DNA of 64,000 nucleotides, from NCBI GenBank assembly GCA_016711605.1, contig JADJSS010000047.1:51887-115886 (forward strand), read 5' to 3'. Positions within the stretch are counted from its first letter, which is position 1. Each line of letters begins with the position of its first letter. Source of the DNA: Saprospirales bacterium (GTDB taxonomy: Bacteria > Bacteroidota > Bacteroidia > Chitinophagales > JADIYW01). The notes under the pieces were generated by a model. The model was not told the DNA's origin. It made no database searches and worked only from the letters and a program-made list of their open reading frames with translations. Below, piece after piece: positions 28,153 through 35,662 of this stretch. The translations under genes and the position numbers were made by a program.

Positions 28153-28626
28153 ATGTCAGAAATAGTATATGTAACCGAAGAAGGGTTGGCAAAGATGAAA
28201 GAAGAGTTAAATCACTTAGTTGCAATTGAGCGACCAAATGCTTCAAAAGCAATTGGTGAAGCTCGTGAAAAAGGTGATTTATCGGAAAACGCAGAATACG
28301 ATGCAGCCAAAGAAGCACAAGGTTTATTGGAATTGCGGATCCGTAAATTAGAAGGTGATATTGGAAATGCTCGAGTTTTAGATGCATCTAAAATTGATAT
28401 TTCAAAAGTATCAGTTTTATCGAAAGTGAAAGTCTTGAATTTAAAAATGAAAAAAGAATTCACGTATCACTTAGTTTCTGAGAAAGAAGCAGACTTAAAA
28501 CAAATGAAAATTTCAGTAAAATCACCAATTGGCTCAGCATTATTAGGTTTGAAAAAAGGTGAAAAAGTGACCATACAAATTCCAGCTGGTGCAATGGAAT
28601 TGCAAGTTTTAGATATTAGTATTTAG
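28153..28626 (+). CDS. greA: Transcription elongation factor GreA
   Basis: GreA enters the RNA polymerase secondary channel and stimulates cleavage of backtracked RNA. The 157-residue protein has the N-terminal coiled coil with the acidic tip (EKGDLSENAEYDAAKEAQ) and the C-terminal FKBP-like domain ending GAMELQVLDISI; length and motifs are standard. The leader contains a promoter followed at once by a terminator-like hairpin, suggesting attenuation or feedback on its own expression. A HIT-family gene follows after a long palindrome. Confidence 0.95.
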   Translation: MSEIVYVTEEGLAKMKEELNHLVAIERPNASKAIGEAREKGDLSENAEYDAAKEAQGLLELRIRKLEGDIGNARVLDASKIDISKVSVLSKVKVLNLKMKKEFTYHLVSEKEADLKQMKISVKSPIGSALLGLKKGEKVTIQIPAGAMELQVLDISI

Positions 28627-28633
28627 TAATCGA

Positions 28634-28671
28634 GTAAGCAGTAAGCAGTTATTGAACTGCATACTGCTTAC
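28634..28671 (+). repeat. 17-bp-arm palindrome between greA and the HIT gene
   Basis: 28634-28650 pairs with 28655-28671 with a single A-A mismatch, around an attg loop. The arms themselves are built from a gtaagca repeat. It has no T-tract, so it is more likely a repeat element or a message-stabilising hairpin than a terminator. Confidence 0.6.
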
Positions 28672-28695
28672 TTGCAATCTGCCTACTCAACAAAA

Positions 28696-29088
28696 ATGAC
28701 AGTTTTTACAAAAATTATAAACGGTGAAATTCCTTGCTACAAAATTGCAGAAGACGAAAATTATTTTGCATTTTTAGATATTCGACCTTTAAATCTCGGA
28801 CACACTTTAGTGGTTACAAAACGAGAAGTTAATTATATTTTTGATTTAGAAGATGCTGAATTGCAAGGATTGATTGTGTTTGCTAAAAAAATAGCTATAG
28901 CTATTAAAAAATCAATTGATTGCGAAAGAATTGGCATGACTGTGATTGGACTAGAAGTGCCACACACACATATTCATTTGTCGCCAATAAGTTCCGTACA
29001 CGATTTAGATTTCAGAAATACCAAAGAAATTTCTAAAGAGAAAATGTTAGAAATTGCTGAAAAAATTAAGTCTAATTTGAAAATTTGA
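28696..29088 (+). CDS. HIT family nucleotide-binding hydrolase
   Basis: The 130-residue protein opens with VFTKIINGEIPCYKIAED and carries the histidine triad HTHIHL near residue 100, as in the Hint branch that cleaves adenosine phosphoramidates. In place of the usual glycine-rich stretch before the triad it has MTVIGLEVPHTHIH, which is normal for this group. I chose the ATG at 28696 because the eight residues before it are encoded by repeat DNA. A physiological substrate cannot be read from the sequence. Confidence 0.88.
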   Translation: MTVFTKIINGEIPCYKIAEDENYFAFLDIRPLNLGHTLVVTKREVNYIFDLEDAELQGLIVFAKKIAIAIKKSIDCERIGMTVIGLEVPHTHIHLSPISSVHDLDFRNTKEISKEKMLEIAEKIKSNLKI

Positions 29089-29109
29089 AAGTGTGGTAAT
29101 TTGAAAATG

Positions 29110-29541
29110 CTATTTTGTATTATCAATTACAACATCTTTAGGGATTTCTTTTATTTCATAAAACTTCAACGCTTTTAATTTTTCTATTTCCGATTTATTG
29201 ACTTGCACAAAATAATGTGTTCCGTTCGGACAAGTACAAGCTTCACAACTTATAAAATCTTTTTCTGTTGATGATTTTATTTCTAAAATAGCGATTTCTT
29301 TTCCAAGTAAATTGCCTTTTACAGCACCTAAAATTTGTTCTTGCGTTGGTTTCTGAAACCAATTAAATTGCCATGGATTTTCGCATTTTTTTTCATCATA
29401 TTGCATCCAAACTTCACTCGAACTTAATTTTGCAGAAGCTTCTGTATTTGCTTTTTTCTTACTGCATTTCTTTTTCTTGTTACATTTTCCGAAAGTAAAT
29501 AAACAAGAAAGCACAAGTGTTATAAAGAATAGTTTTTTCAT
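29110..29541 (-). CDS. Hypothetical secreted Lys- and Cys-containing protein
   Basis: The 143-residue protein has an N-terminal hydrophobic signal (LFFITLVLSCLFTFG) followed by KCNKKKKCSKKK. The cysteine after FTFG could be a lipidation site, but the lipobox is imperfect. A CEACTCPNG segment near residue 100 places three cysteines close together. The remainder has the strand pattern of a small alpha/beta domain. I recognise no family. It lies between the HIT gene and the LD-carboxypeptidase gene. Confidence 0.55.
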   Translation of the reverse strand: MKKLFFITLVLSCLFTFGKCNKKKKCSKKKANTEASAKLSSSEVWMQYDEKKCENPWQFNWFQKPTQEQILGAVKGNLLGKEIAILEIKSSTEKDFISCEACTCPNGTHYFVQVNKSEIEKLKALKFYEIKEIPKDVVIDNTK

Positions 29542-29573
29542 AAATAAATTATTACAAATGTTGCGCCAAAAGT

Positions 29574-30470
29574 TTATTGTATAAATATAGATTTGTTGGT
29601 GGAAACCTCAATTTTTGCTTGTTTTCCCATGAAAATTGCACGATTATCAGCAATATGACCAGCTGGAAAATTAAAACAAACTGGATAATCGTATTCAGCT
29701 ACATGTTCAAAAATAATTTCTTCTGCAGTTTTACCAAACGGAACTGTATTGTCTTTCATATCACTCAAACCACCAACTACTAATCCAGACAAACCTTTCA
29801 ATTTTCCGGCACGTTTCATAGCCATCATCATTCTGTCGATATGATATAAATACTCATCTAAATCTTCAATAAACAAGATTTTTTTATTGGTGTCTAAAAT
29901 CGTTTTTGTTCCAAGAATAGCATACATAATAGACAAATTTCCACCAACCATTTCGCCTTGCATTTGTCCATTTTTATTTAATGAATGTGGTGCAAAATCA
30001 TATTCTAATTTATTGCCAAACAGCGCATCTTTTAAAGATTCAATTGCAGTTGGTGTATTAATAGGGAAAGTGCTCATCATAATTGCATGCAGCGTTTCTA
30101 CACCAATATTACAATTCAGTTGAGCATGCAAATACGTAATATCAGAAAAACCAACAATCCATTTCGGACTTTCCATAAACGCACGAAAATCTAGCGTGTC
30201 CATCATACGAACTGTGCCATAGCCACCACGTGCTGCAATAATGGCTTTGATGTTTCTGTCATTCAACATGCGTTGGAAATCTGCTTGTCGTTCAGCATTT
30301 GTTCCGTCATATTGGTTTTCTTGTTTGCCAATCGTATCGCCAATGACAACATTCAAATCCCAACTTTTTAGAATATCAACAGCTAATTGAATTTCTTCCA
30401 TAGAAATTTTTCGTGCCGTACAGCAAACGCCAACGGTGTCGCCTTTTTTGAGAAATGGTGGTCGTATCAT
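29574..30470 (-). CDS. LD-carboxypeptidase (peptidase family S66)
   Basis: S66 enzymes cut the terminal D-alanine from tetrapeptide stems during cytosolic peptidoglycan recycling. The protein of 298 residues opens IRPPFLKKGDTVGV, has the nucleophile in VGFSDITYL, the glutamate in LFIEDLDEYLY and the histidine in FPAGHIADN. I chose the ATG at 30470 (MIRPPF); a longer in-frame start at 30518 adds poorly conserved residues. Upstream on its strand TTG, an 18-base spacer and TATTTTTA lie four bases before the ATG, a near-match to a leaderless promoter divergent from metG. Confidence 0.9.
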   Translation of the reverse strand: MIRPPFLKKGDTVGVCCTARKISMEEIQLAVDILKSWDLNVVIGDTIGKQENQYDGTNAERQADFQRMLNDRNIKAIIAARGGYGTVRMMDTLDFRAFMESPKWIVGFSDITYLHAQLNCNIGVETLHAIMMSTFPINTPTAIESLKDALFGNKLEYDFAPHSLNKNGQMQGEMVGGNLSIMYAILGTKTILDTNKKILFIEDLDEYLYHIDRMMMAMKRAGKLKGLSGLVVGGLSDMKDNTVPFGKTAEEIIFEHVAEYDYPVCFNFPAGHIADNRAIFMGKQAKIEVSTNKSIFIQ

Positions 30471-30509
30471 ATTGTAAAAATAAGCTAAAAATTTTGCTAA
30501 CAAAATATT

Positions 30510-30545
30510 CAAACACACTCATTACTCATCACTCATCACTAATTA
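30510..30545 (+). repeat. actcatcactcatcac repeat in the metG promoter region
   Basis: The repeat occupies the spacer and expected -33 region immediately before the TATATTTG box of metG. It resembles the run inserted in tatD. Confidence 0.5.
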
Positions 30546-30546
30546 C

Positions 30547-30554
30547 TATATTTG
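30547..30554 (+). promoter_or_regulatory. TAnnTTTG box 4 nt before the metG start
   Basis: TATATTTG ends four bases before the ATG at 30559. There is no properly placed TTG because a repeat fills that position. Confidence 0.45.
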
Positions 30555-30558
30555 CATC

Positions 30559-31872
30559 ATGTCAGAACCGAAAAGATATACAATTACAGCAGCATTGCCT
30601 TATGCAAACGGACCTTTGCATATTGGTCATTTGGCTGGTGCTTACATTGCTGCAGATATTTACGCACGTTATTTACGCTTACAAGGCAAAGATGTGATTT
30701 TTGTTTGTGGTAGCGATGAACACGGCGCAGCGATTACGATCAAAGCAAAAAAAGAAAATACGACACCAAAAGAAATTGTAGATAAATATCATTCCATTAT
30801 TAAAAAGAGTTTTGAAGATTTCGGAATTTCATTTGATATTTATCATCGAACAACTGAACCAATTCATTACGAAACATCGCAGGATTTTTTCAGAGTATTG
30901 AATGATAAAAATGCGTTTGAAATTATTGAAAGCGAGCAATATTTTGATGAAGAAGCTAAACAGTTTCTTGCAGACAGATATATTATTGGTACTTGTCCGA
31001 AATGTGCTAACGAAAATGCGTATGGCGATCAATGCGAGAAATGTGGCTCGTCTTTAAATCCTACAGATTTAATTAATCCAAGATCTACTTTAACCAATTC
31101 AAAACCTGTTTTAAAATCAACTAAACATTGGTTTTTAAAATTAGATGAACAACAAAAAGGAATTGAAGATTGGTTTGATAAAACTTCAAAAGAAAATAAC
31201 TGGAAGGCACATGTGGTTGGCCAATGTAAAAGCTGGTTGAATGATGGCTTGCGACCTCGTGCAATGACACGCGATTTAAATTGGGGAATTCCTGTGCCAC
31301 CAGAAATTGCTGGTGCTGAAGGCAAAGTGTTGTATGTTTGGCTCGATGCACCGATTGGTTATATTTCTGCAACAAAACAATTGTTTTTAGAGAAAGCAAA
31401 TCAACAAAACATTTTTTCATACAATGAAAGAAGTTTTGAAAATGCAACTAAAGATGACTGGAAAAAATACTGGCAAGATGATGAAACACAGTTAATTCAT
31501 TTTATTGGAAAAGACAATATTGTTTTTCATTGCATCACGTTTCCTGCAATTTTGAAAGCCACAGAACAATATATTTTACCAACGAATGTACCTGCAAACG
31601 AGTTCATGAATTTGGAAGGCGATAAAATTTCTACTTCGAGAAATTGGGCAGTTTGGCTGCACGAATATTTAGAAGATTTTCCTGGAAGAGAAGATGAGTT
31701 GCGTTATACATTAATTGCAAACATGCCTGAAAACAGAGATTCTGAATTTACATGGCAAGATTTTCAAAATAGAGTGAATAGTGAACTTGGAAATAACTTA
31801 GGCAATTTTGTTAAACGTGTTTCTGATTTATTGCATAAGTTTTATGATGGTGTGGTGCCTGAATTTAAATAA
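30559..31872 (+). CDS. metG: Methionyl-tRNA synthetase, catalytic part of a broken gene
   Basis: This part holds the class I catalytic domain that charges tRNA-Met: the HIGH region NGPLHIGHLAGA, the zinc-knuckle pair CPKC and CEKCG around residue 155-165, and the KMSKS equivalent KISTSRN around residue 355. The frame runs into the anticodon-binding domain (GNFVKRVSDLLHKFYDG) and stops at 31872. The next 278 bases still resemble that domain in mixed frames (FKDAM, then SSVGNKF, ENEPWKLIKTN and FANMFGLIMDIK), and the C-terminal tRNA-binding domain reads intact from 32151. The gene should make one protein of about 690-700 residues. As read it lacks a continuous anticodon domain, which is surprising for an essential gene. 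Confidence 0.9.
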   Translation: MSEPKRYTITAALPYANGPLHIGHLAGAYIAADIYARYLRLQGKDVIFVCGSDEHGAAITIKAKKENTTPKEIVDKYHSIIKKSFEDFGISFDIYHRTTEPIHYETSQDFFRVLNDKNAFEIIESEQYFDEEAKQFLADRYIIGTCPKCANENAYGDQCEKCGSSLNPTDLINPRSTLTNSKPVLKSTKHWFLKLDEQQKGIEDWFDKTSKENNWKAHVVGQCKSWLNDGLRPRAMTRDLNWGIPVPPEIAGAEGKVLYVWLDAPIGYISATKQLFLEKANQQNIFSYNERSFENATKDDWKKYWQDDETQLIHFIGKDNIVFHCITFPAILKATEQYILPTNVPANEFMNLEGDKISTSRNWAVWLHEYLEDFPGREDELRYTLIANMPENRDSEFTWQDFQNRVNSELGNNLGNFVKRVSDLLHKFYDGVVPEFK

Positions 31873-32150
31873 TGATTTAAATAACATTAATTATTATCGT
31901 TTTCTTAAAAAACATTATTTTTAAATTTTCAAAATTAAAAATTTTAAGTTTAAAGATGCAATGTTAAATGTTTGAAATTTCATCAGTAGGAAATAAATTT
32001 TACAAGAAAATGAACCTTGGAAATTAATTAAAACAAATGAGAAGAAACCAAAGAGATAATGTTTTTTGCAAATATGTTTGGATTGATCATGGATATTAAA
32101 ACCTTTGTTACCAAAAACATCAAATAAAAATTGAAAATTTTTAATGTTCT

Positions 32151-32666
32151 ATGAGAAATATTGAATTTATTCCATCAGGCACAAAAATAAATCCATCGCA
32201 AATTTTATTTCCAAAGATTGAAGATGAACAAGTTGCTTTTCAAATTGAAAAATTGAGCAAAAGTAAACATGATAAAAATGAGATGCTGAAACAAGTTCAG
32301 CATGACAACGACGCGGAAAAATCTCAAATCTCAAATCTCAAATCTGAAATCCAATTTGATGATTTTTCAAAATTAGATATCAGAACAGGAAAAATTTTAG
32401 CAGCAGAAAAAGTAGCAAAAGCAGATAAATTGTTGAAGTTATTAGTTGATGTTGGTTTTGAAGAACGCACCATTGTTTCTGGTATTGCAGAGCATTTTTC
32501 ACCTGAAGAAATTATTGGAAAAGAAGTTTCCGTTTTAGTAAATTTGGCACCAAGAAAATTAAAAGGCATCGAAAGCAACGGTATGATTTTAATGGCAGAA
32601 GATGCAAATGGTAAATTGTATTTTGTGAATGCTGATGGCGTTGCCACAGGAAATATAATCAAATAA
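32151..32666 (+). CDS. metG: C-terminal tRNA-binding domain of MetG, with repeat-encoded linker
   Basis: This fragment continues the damaged metG. It opens with NIEFIPSGTKINPSQILFPKIEDEQVAFQIEKL, the last helical part before the linker, and ends with a complete EMAP/Trbp111-type OB-fold (DFSKLDIRTGKILAAEK, VSGIAEHFSPEEI, LAPRKLKGIESNGMILMAED). The linker contains MLKQVQHD and SQISNLKSE, which are translations of two repeats also present in the deacetylase gene at 14378-14499. Whether it is made as a separate protein or only as part of full-length MetG depends on whether the upstream frameshifts are real. Confidence 0.75.
   Translation: MRNIEFIPSGTKINPSQILFPKIEDEQVAFQIEKLSKSKHDKNEMLKQVQHDNDAEKSQISNLKSEIQFDDFSKLDIRTGKILAAEKVAKADKLLKLLVDVGFEERTIVSGIAEHFSPEEIIGKEVSVLVNLAPRKLKGIESNGMILMAEDANGKLYFVNADGVATGNIIK
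32282..32310 (+). repeat. Palindromic repeat inside metG
   Basis: gctgaaacaagttcagc with its flanks is read in frame as MLKQVQHD. It is the same family as 14378-14405 and 48916-48944. An aatctca array follows at 32328-32352. Confidence 0.7.
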
Positions 32667-32751
32667 TATTGCAATGAAATAATGAAACCATAAATGGATT
32701 TCCTGACTAAGCATTATTACATTAATTTATTATTTCAATGTTTCATAAAAA

Positions 32752-32823
32752 GGTCTCTTAGTTCAATGGATAGAACAGCAGTTTCCTAAACTGTTAATGC
32801 AAGTTCGATTCTCGCAGAGACTA
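32752..32823 (+). tRNA. tRNA-Arg (anticodon CCT)
   Basis: A 72-nt cloverleaf is visible: acceptor 32752-32758 with 32816-32822 (first pair G-T), D-arm 32761-32776, anticodon arm 32778-32794 with loop ttcctaa and anticodon CCT at 32785-32787, and T-arm 32799-32815 with loop ttcgatt. The T-stem has one A-C mismatch (32801 with 32813). CCA is not encoded. It reads AGG codons. Confidence 0.88.
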
Positions 32824-32834
32824 CTTGCTTACTA

Positions 32835-34358
32835 TTAAAAATCTGATTTTTTTCCACCATGAATTTCTAAAATACTAATAATTTGTTTTTGGTTCTTGCC
32901 AAATTTCCAAACTAGAACAGGAAATTTTAGTTTTAAATTTACTGGATATTCGTGTGAATATTTATAGAAGAATTTATCTAATGAATTTTCTGGTTCAATC
33001 TCTTTTTCAAAAGCGCGCGTGTTGCTTGGTAACAAAAATAAATCGTATTTTGATTTAATTACATCGCTATACTTTTCATAACCAATAATCATGTCAACAC
33101 CAGCATCTTCTATCTCTTTTTCTGAAAGTGCTTTGCCATTTATACTGTGTTTTCCACTGGCAAAAATGCTGCTCCAATCTGTTATCCATGTTAGGTAATT
33201 GTCATAAAAAACAATTGCTTTTCCTTCGTGCATTTCTGACAAATCATTTGCAATATAATATAAGTTGTCTTTGTCCGTTTGTAACGTTTTTTGAAAATAT
33301 CCAAATGAAATTTTGAAACCAAAAAAGAATATAAAAAATGCAGTAGTTATGCTTTGCGAAATTGATCTGTAATCGCGAATAAATAACAAAGACAATAAAA
33401 TTAATCCTAAATAAATAGCATATTGATTCTTAAATGCTAGGTTGTCATCTTGAGAAAATGTGCAGTTGTAAATAAATGGAATAACAATAAAACTAAATGC
33501 TAACGTATAATATCGAAGTGATAACTTCTTTCGTTCTTTCAAAAAATAAAATGCAACACCTATTATTAGTGGTAAAACATAAAAGCGTAAATAATGGACT
33601 GAGTAATAATATCCTTGTGCATTGAAAATGCCAAATTTCTTATCAATTTCTAATGAATGGTGCAGCCAATTAAACGGTAATATTTTTCCAAAATAAAAAT
33701 ATCGATAGGTAAAATATCCAATCACAGGAAAGATAAAAAATCCTAAGGATCGTCTTAATCTTCTAAACCAAAATTTACGTTTATCTCTATCTTTCAATTC
33801 AAATACATCAAAGAAACTTGCAATAATCATAGGTGCTAACATAAAAATGTTATCAGGACGTGCTATTATATTTACAACACACCAAATCATCAGTCCAAAA
33901 TACCGCTGATGCCAAAATGCACGAATTGCAAACAGCCATAACATTCCTTGAAAAATAATTTCATCACCAATGACACCAGCCCAAATTTGTGAGCTCAAAA
34001 ATAATAAACCAACTAAAAGTAATTGAATTCTAACGTATCGTGAAGCAACAATTCTGTGCATTAAAATTACAGAGCTCAATATGCTAATTCCGTTCACATA
34101 AATCGAAGCTTTCAATACTGTAAATTTGAAAAAATGTATGAAGAACCACATTGAAAGTGTATACAAAAAATTCGAACAATCATCGAAGCGTGTTTTGCTA
34201 AATGAATCAAAACACCAAATACCTAATTGATGAAAATTTTCTGCATAAATAAAGTTAGCTGTTGAACATGCAGCTGGATTAATATACATTGGCAACAGTT
34301 TATAGAAAAACCAGCATATAGGAACACAAATTAATAATGCGAATTGGTATTTTTTCAT
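32835..34358 (-). CDS. Multi-pass membrane protein, GT-C glycosyltransferase-like
   Basis: The 507-residue protein has about ten hydrophobic helices and a soluble C-terminal domain of about 120 residues (from roughly KTLQTDKDNLYYIAN). An early loop DDCSNFLYTLSMW and the ARPDNIFML segment resemble the GT-C layout of lipid-linked sugar transferases, in which an acidic first loop is catalytic, but I see no definite motif. It probably acts in surface glycan or glycolipid assembly; that is inference. It follows the tRNA on the opposite strand. Confidence 0.55.
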   Translation of the reverse strand: MKKYQFALLICVPICWFFYKLLPMYINPAACSTANFIYAENFHQLGIWCFDSFSKTRFDDCSNFLYTLSMWFFIHFFKFTVLKASIYVNGISILSSVILMHRIVASRYVRIQLLLVGLLFLSSQIWAGVIGDEIIFQGMLWLFAIRAFWHQRYFGLMIWCVVNIIARPDNIFMLAPMIIASFFDVFELKDRDKRKFWFRRLRRSLGFFIFPVIGYFTYRYFYFGKILPFNWLHHSLEIDKKFGIFNAQGYYYSVHYLRFYVLPLIIGVAFYFLKERKKLSLRYYTLAFSFIVIPFIYNCTFSQDDNLAFKNQYAIYLGLILLSLLFIRDYRSISQSITTAFFIFFFGFKISFGYFQKTLQTDKDNLYYIANDLSEMHEGKAIVFYDNYLTWITDWSSIFASGKHSINGKALSEKEIEDAGVDMIIGYEKYSDVIKSKYDLFLLPSNTRAFEKEIEPENSLDKFFYKYSHEYPVNLKLKFPVLVWKFGKNQKQIISILEIHGGKKSDF

Positions 34359-34513
34359 TTGTTGTTAATGTTGATTCTAATTTCTTTTTTGTAAAGATAT
34401 TTGCTAAATTTAAGCAAAAATAAAGATATGAAATATCCAAGCAATTAAAATTACATTTTAAAAGCTAAAGTATATTGCATATTCATCCATCTAAAAACAA
34501 TAAACAAATAAAT

Positions 34514-34777
34514 ATGAGTTTAGATAAACAATTTGAACAAGCACAAGCAGATACAAAAACCTTAACAAAACGTCCAAGTGATTTACAGCTTTTAGACTTA
34601 TACGCTTATTTTAAGCAAGCAACTGAAGGCGATAACAACACATCAAAACCTGGTATGTTTGATATAAAAGGTAAATTTAAATGGGACGCTTGGAAAGCAA
34701 AAGCTGGACTTAGCAAAGCAGATGCTCAACAAAAATATGTGGATTTGGTAAATGGCTTGCTAGAAACGCATAAATAA
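34514..34777 (+). CDS. Acyl-CoA-binding protein
   Basis: ACBP binds long-chain acyl-CoA esters in the cytosol and buffers or delivers them. The 87-residue protein is a single four-helix domain with the characteristic LDLYAYFKQATEGDN, GMFDIKGKFKWDAWKAKAGLSKADA and YVDLV segments, which contain the family's conserved Tyr, Lys and Trp residues. I chose the ATG at 34514 since 13 further residues upstream are not conserved. It is common in eukaryotes and found in some Bacteroidota. It lies 168 bases upstream of the sdhCAB operon. Confidence 0.93.
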   Translation: MSLDKQFEQAQADTKTLTKRPSDLQLLDLYAYFKQATEGDNNTSKPGMFDIKGKFKWDAWKAKAGLSKADAQQKYVDLVNGLLETHK

Positions 34778-34909
34778 ATTTTAAAATGGTATAAAATTGA
34801 CTCAGCAAATAAAATAATTTGCTGATATCTCATTTATTTAGATTTCATCCAAATTAAAAACTGTGCAAAAAAATAATCTAAACCAAAACAAATTTTGGCT
34901 TTAAACTGT

Positions 34910-34917
34910 TATTTTTG
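34910..34917 (+). promoter_or_regulatory. TAnnTTTG box upstream of sdhC
   Basis: TATTTTTG lies 28 bases before the sdhC start. The nearest TTG (34895-34897) is only 12 bases upstream, so the -33 element is uncertain. Confidence 0.35.
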
Positions 34918-34945
34918 CAGCGGTTTTTAAAAAAAAACATATCTT

Positions 34946-35614
34946 ATGGCAAAAGAAGCATTCTTTACTTCTTCTATTGGAAGAAAATTATTAGTAGGTT
35001 TAACTGGTTTATTCCTAATCTCATTTTTAGTTGTGCATGTTGGTATCAATTCAACTATTTTAATTAATGATAATGGAGAAACATTCAATACAGCTGCTTA
35101 TTTCATGTCGCACAACTGGGTTATTCGTGTAATGGAAATTGGCTTACTTGCTGGGTTACTCATACATATTGCAATGACGCTAAAATTATATTTCGATAAC
35201 AAAGCAAAAAGACCAGTTGCTTATGCGGTTATTGATGGCAAAGCTAATTCAAAATGGTACAGTCGCTCCATGGCTTTATTAGGCACTTTGTTATTAATAT
35301 TCTTAGTATTACACATGTCAGATTTTTGGTTGCACACTAAAAAAGCAGTGTACATCACGCACGAAAATGAAAATCCATTTGAAGAAGTAAAAGAAGCTAT
35401 GACAAAATGGTATATCTTGATTCCTTATTTACTAGGTTTCTTTTCTTTAGGATTTCATTTATTACATGGTTTTCCAAGTGCATTTCAAACATTAGGTTTA
35501 AATCATAAAAAATACACACCAATGATAAACGCAGCTGGAACTGCATTTTCTGTAGTTGTTCCTGGTCTATTCGGTGCTATTGCTTTGGCACTCTATTTTG
35601 GATTAGTAAAATAA
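34946..35614 (+). CDS. sdhC: Succinate dehydrogenase/fumarate reductase cytochrome b subunit
   Basis: The 222-residue inner-membrane subunit has five transmembrane helices and histidines at the positions used for two haems (VVHVG, LIHIAM, VLHMSDFW, FHLLHGF). It anchors the SdhAB dimer and passes electrons to or from menaquinone. This single-anchor, di-haem arrangement is the type B complex usual in Bacteroidota. sdhA follows 48 bases downstream across a short repeat-rich gap. Confidence 0.93.
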   Translation: MAKEAFFTSSIGRKLLVGLTGLFLISFLVVHVGINSTILINDNGETFNTAAYFMSHNWVIRVMEIGLLAGLLIHIAMTLKLYFDNKAKRPVAYAVIDGKANSKWYSRSMALLGTLLLIFLVLHMSDFWLHTKKAVYITHENENPFEEVKEAMTKWYILIPYLLGFFSLGFHLLHGFPSAFQTLGLNHKKYTPMINAAGTAFSVVVPGLFGAIALALYFGLVK

Positions 35615-35662
35615 TAGAAACCAATTTTCAAATTTGCTCATTATTCAAATTTTCAAATTAAT

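Noticed and set aside
32677..32750. Inverted aaataatgaaa segments before the tRNA as a terminator of metG
   Set aside because: The arms are short, AT-only and far apart with no T-tract; more likely dispersed repeat sequence.
34895..34917. Complete sdhC promoter
   Set aside because: The -7 box is good, but the nearest TTG is only 12 bases away, so only the box is reported.
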